Positions 62,290 to 64,000 of a stretch of 64,000 bases of DNA are shown here, one piece after another. The position numbers and the translations under genes were made by a program. A model generated the notes under the pieces. It had not been told where the DNA came from and did no database searches. It worked only from the letters and a program-made list of their open reading frames with translations. The stretch comes from Mucilaginibacter xinganensis. GTDB taxonomy: Bacteria; Bacteroidota; Bacteroidia; Sphingobacteriales; Sphingobacteriaceae. Each line of letters begins with the position of its first letter. Positions within the stretch are counted from its first letter, which is position 1. The stretch spans positions 1-64,000 of the forward strand of contig JAMFSA010000200.1 in assembly GCA_026225055.1 (NCBI GenBank), given 5' to 3'.

Positions 62290-62750
62290 TTTTTTGAATT
62301 GTTTTTAGGGTTTTTAATATGGTTTATAATATTTGTTATCAATAGGTTACCGGTAAAGCTATGAAATTCCCGGCAGGATAAAGTAACCGCTAATAAACAG
62401 TTTTTAGCAGCGGAATAACACGGTAATAGTTGCGTAGTTGTACGCAATTGTTTACTGGCGGGTTTATATTAGATTGATAGTGTGTTAATCAGGTATTGTT
62501 GATTAACATGTTAATATTCAATATATAAATTAGCTATATTGGAATTCTTTGAAATGTTTTGTCTGGAAAATGAAAAGATGTAAAATTATTCCGGAGATAT
62601 TATTTTATCGAATCAATACGCTTGATGATCAAAATCCGTTACTTCTTTTAAACGGCTAATATCAGTCTCCCACCTGCAACTTTAATATAAAACTATTTAA
62701 ACTTAATACATATGTTTACGTTAATTAGTTCAATTGACTGAACGATCGGC
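62290..62750. other. Divergent promoter region, nothing specific recognised
   Basis: These 461 AT-rich bases separate the four-gene signalling operon (minus) from the Ser/Thr kinase gene (plus). Promoters for both must lie here. I found no strong hairpin, repeat or small gene. Confidence 0.4.
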
Positions 62751-64000
62751 ATGAGCAAAATATTTACAATAACCACGGGATTAGAGAATATGGGCGCCCT
62801 GCGTACGGGAGGGCAGGGCTCGGTATATAAAGGAAGGCGAATAGGGCCAATAATTACTGCTGTAAAAATATTGCCCACCCCAATCCATAGCGAAAGTACA
62901 GAAGATAAAAACTACCGGAACTTTATAAATGAAGTAGAAAAGCTGAAAAAGGTAAATGAAGTTCCAAACCCTAATGTAGTTAAGATACTTAATTCAGGCA
63001 TTACCGAGAGCGGTTCATTTCCATTTATTGAGATGGAGTTTATTGAAGGCCCCGATCTGGAAGAATTGCTGAAAGCGCCACATGAAAAAATATTCACCAT
63101 TAAGGAAACCATCAAGCTGGCTGATCAATTGGCCTGCGCCTTGTCGCACTGCCATAAGGTAGGCGTAAAACATGGTGATATTAAGAGCAACAATGTAAAA
63201 TTCAATACCCATTCGGGAAATTATGTATTGCTGGATTTCGGGTTGTCAGTAATGTCAGACGAGCAACGGCGCAGCAGTATGCGGCATGCTGGTGCAATAG
63301 AGTTTATGGCACCGGAGCAGAATGAAGGTAAGATGCTTTTCGGAACAGACATATACAGTTATGGCATCATACTTTACGAATTACTGGCAGGGCAAGTGCC
63401 GTTTCCGCTACATGATAACGGAGAAACAGCGAGGAATATGGTAATGCTCGCGCACATGGAATCCCCGGTGCCGGATATGCTGGAGCTGCGCAGGCAAAAC
63501 CTGCCATCAAGCTGGCCCAAAACGCAGCAGGATCGGGAGATGCAAGTGCCTGTATGGCTGATTACCCTTATTCATCGATGCCTTGAAAAACAACCGGAAG
63601 GGCGGTACAACGACGGTACAGAATTACATGAAATAATAGCGCAAAGTGGCGTAGCTGAAATTAAAACAGAGATAGCTAAGGAAATTGCAGCGGAAAAACC
63701 ATTGGCAGAATCTAAAGTCGGCGATGGGAAAATGACCATTTCAAGCGGGGTTTTTGCTGCATTAGTCCTATTACTTGTTGGCTCATTGTTTTACAATGTT
63801 TACGCTATATTAACTGAAAATAGAGTGCAGACGAAAGTTATTCGACAAGCGGTCCCTGATTCAATACAAAAAGCTGATAGTACACCGGTAGTTCCGAAAC
63901 AGGAAAATACCGATTACGGGAAAAAGCAGAAACTGACAGATTCAGTTACTAAAAGCACGATTAACGATGCCATAAAAGCAGACCAAAATAAGTCAGGAAA
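62751..64000 (+). CDS. Membrane Ser/Thr protein kinase (PknB-like), cut by window end
   Basis: The first 416 codons of a eukaryotic-like protein kinase. The frame is open from the ATG at 62751 to the window end. The kinase domain (about 10-300) has a Gly-rich loop (RTGGQGSVYKG), the ATP-anchoring Lys39 in TAVKIL, the catalytic loop KHGDIKSNN with Asp143, DFG at Asp162 in LLDFGLS, and AIEFMAPEQ. The catalytic loop reads HGD in place of the usual HRD, which marks a non-RD kinase. One membrane helix lies at about 332-352 (FAALVLLLVGSLFYNVYA), followed by a Lys/Ser/Thr-rich extracytoplasmic stretch. The downstream sensor part is outside the window. Confidence 0.92.
   Translation, partial: MSKIFTITTGLENMGALRTGGQGSVYKGRRIGPIITAVKILPTPIHSESTEDKNYRNFINEVEKLKKVNEVPNPNVVKILNSGITESGSFPFIEMEFIEGPDLEELLKAPHEKIFTIKETIKLADQLACALSHCHKVGVKHGDIKSNNVKFNTHSGNYVLLDFGLSVMSDEQRRSSMRHAGAIEFMAPEQNEGKMLFGTDIYSYGIILYELLAGQVPFPLHDNGETARNMVMLAHMESPVPDMLELRRQNLPSSWPKTQQDREMQVPVWLITLIHRCLEKQPEGRYNDGTELHEIIAQSGVAEIKTEIAKEIAAEKPLAESKVGDGKMTISSGVFAALVLLLVGSLFYNVYAILTENRVQTKVIRQAVPDSIQKADSTPVVPKQENTDYGKKQKLTDSVTKSTINDAIKADQNKSG

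Overview
The window looks like chromosomal DNA of a Bacteroidota bacterium, most probably a Sphingobacteriaceae member of the Mucilaginibacter/Pedobacter type. The evidence is a TonB-dependent receptor with a carboxypeptidase-like plug extension, a CHU_C (type IX secretion) C-terminal domain, a histone H1-like small basic protein, an UpxY-type NusG paralogue, start codons without Shine-Dalgarno motifs, and several good matches to the Bacteroidota -7 promoter element TAnnTTTG. No rRNA, tRNA, transposase or CRISPR array was seen. The assignment is inference from gene content, because no search could be run.

Left flank (1-20.7 kb): carbohydrate enzymes (end of an SGNH esterase, a GH36/GH27-like hydrolase, a DUF2264 protein, a GH5-like hydrolase), a CPA1 sodium/proton antiporter, and a thiamin-uptake module. 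That module has two separate TPP riboswitches. One precedes a TonB-dependent receptor and the other precedes pnuT plus an acyl-CoA dehydrogenase-fold flavoprotein. The first aptamer carries a 92-nt insertion made of two arrays of 7-nt repeats that can fold on each other. Next come a HopJ-family protein, a histone H1-like protein with its own promoter and terminator, two MFS exporters with a TetR regulator, an AraC regulator beside altronate dehydratase, and a PAS/GAF hybrid sensor histidine kinase.

Centre (20.7-54.9 kb): a long, mostly co-directional, AT-rich exopolysaccharide locus of the Wzx/Wzy type. In order it has a Wza-like export lipoprotein, a Wzc-like co-polymerase/tyrosine kinase, an UpxY antiterminator preceded by a tandem 26-nt repeat, a TviB-like UDP-HexNAc dehydrogenase, a Wzx flippase, a TviC/WbpP-like epimerase, a Wzy-like polymerase, glycosyltransferases, an AsnB-type amidotransferase, a five-bladed-propeller protein, a UDP-glucuronate epimerase-like SDR, a PglC-like initiating phosphoglycosyltransferase, two GNAT-fold transferases, a DegT aminotransferase and a WbpM/PglF-like 4,6-dehydratase. 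A small HTH protein, glmS, a 41-residue membrane peptide and a GT-C/GT2 pair follow. The enzymes predict a repeat unit with an N-acetylhexosaminuronic acid that may be amidated, and a diamino-trideoxyhexose at the reducing end. Three paralogous secreted parallel beta-helix proteins lie at the left edge, in the middle and at the right edge of this locus. They are the strongest candidates for an undescribed polymer-processing or polymer-binding function.

Right flank (54.9-64 kb): a large PKD/CHU_C secreted protein, a histidine-phosphatase-fold lipoprotein with a small partner, a 0.9-kb stretch with only short coding-like remnants, and an operon of lipoprotein, seven-helix membrane protein, histidine kinase and LuxR-type response regulator. 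A Ser/Thr protein kinase divergent from that operon is cut by the window end.
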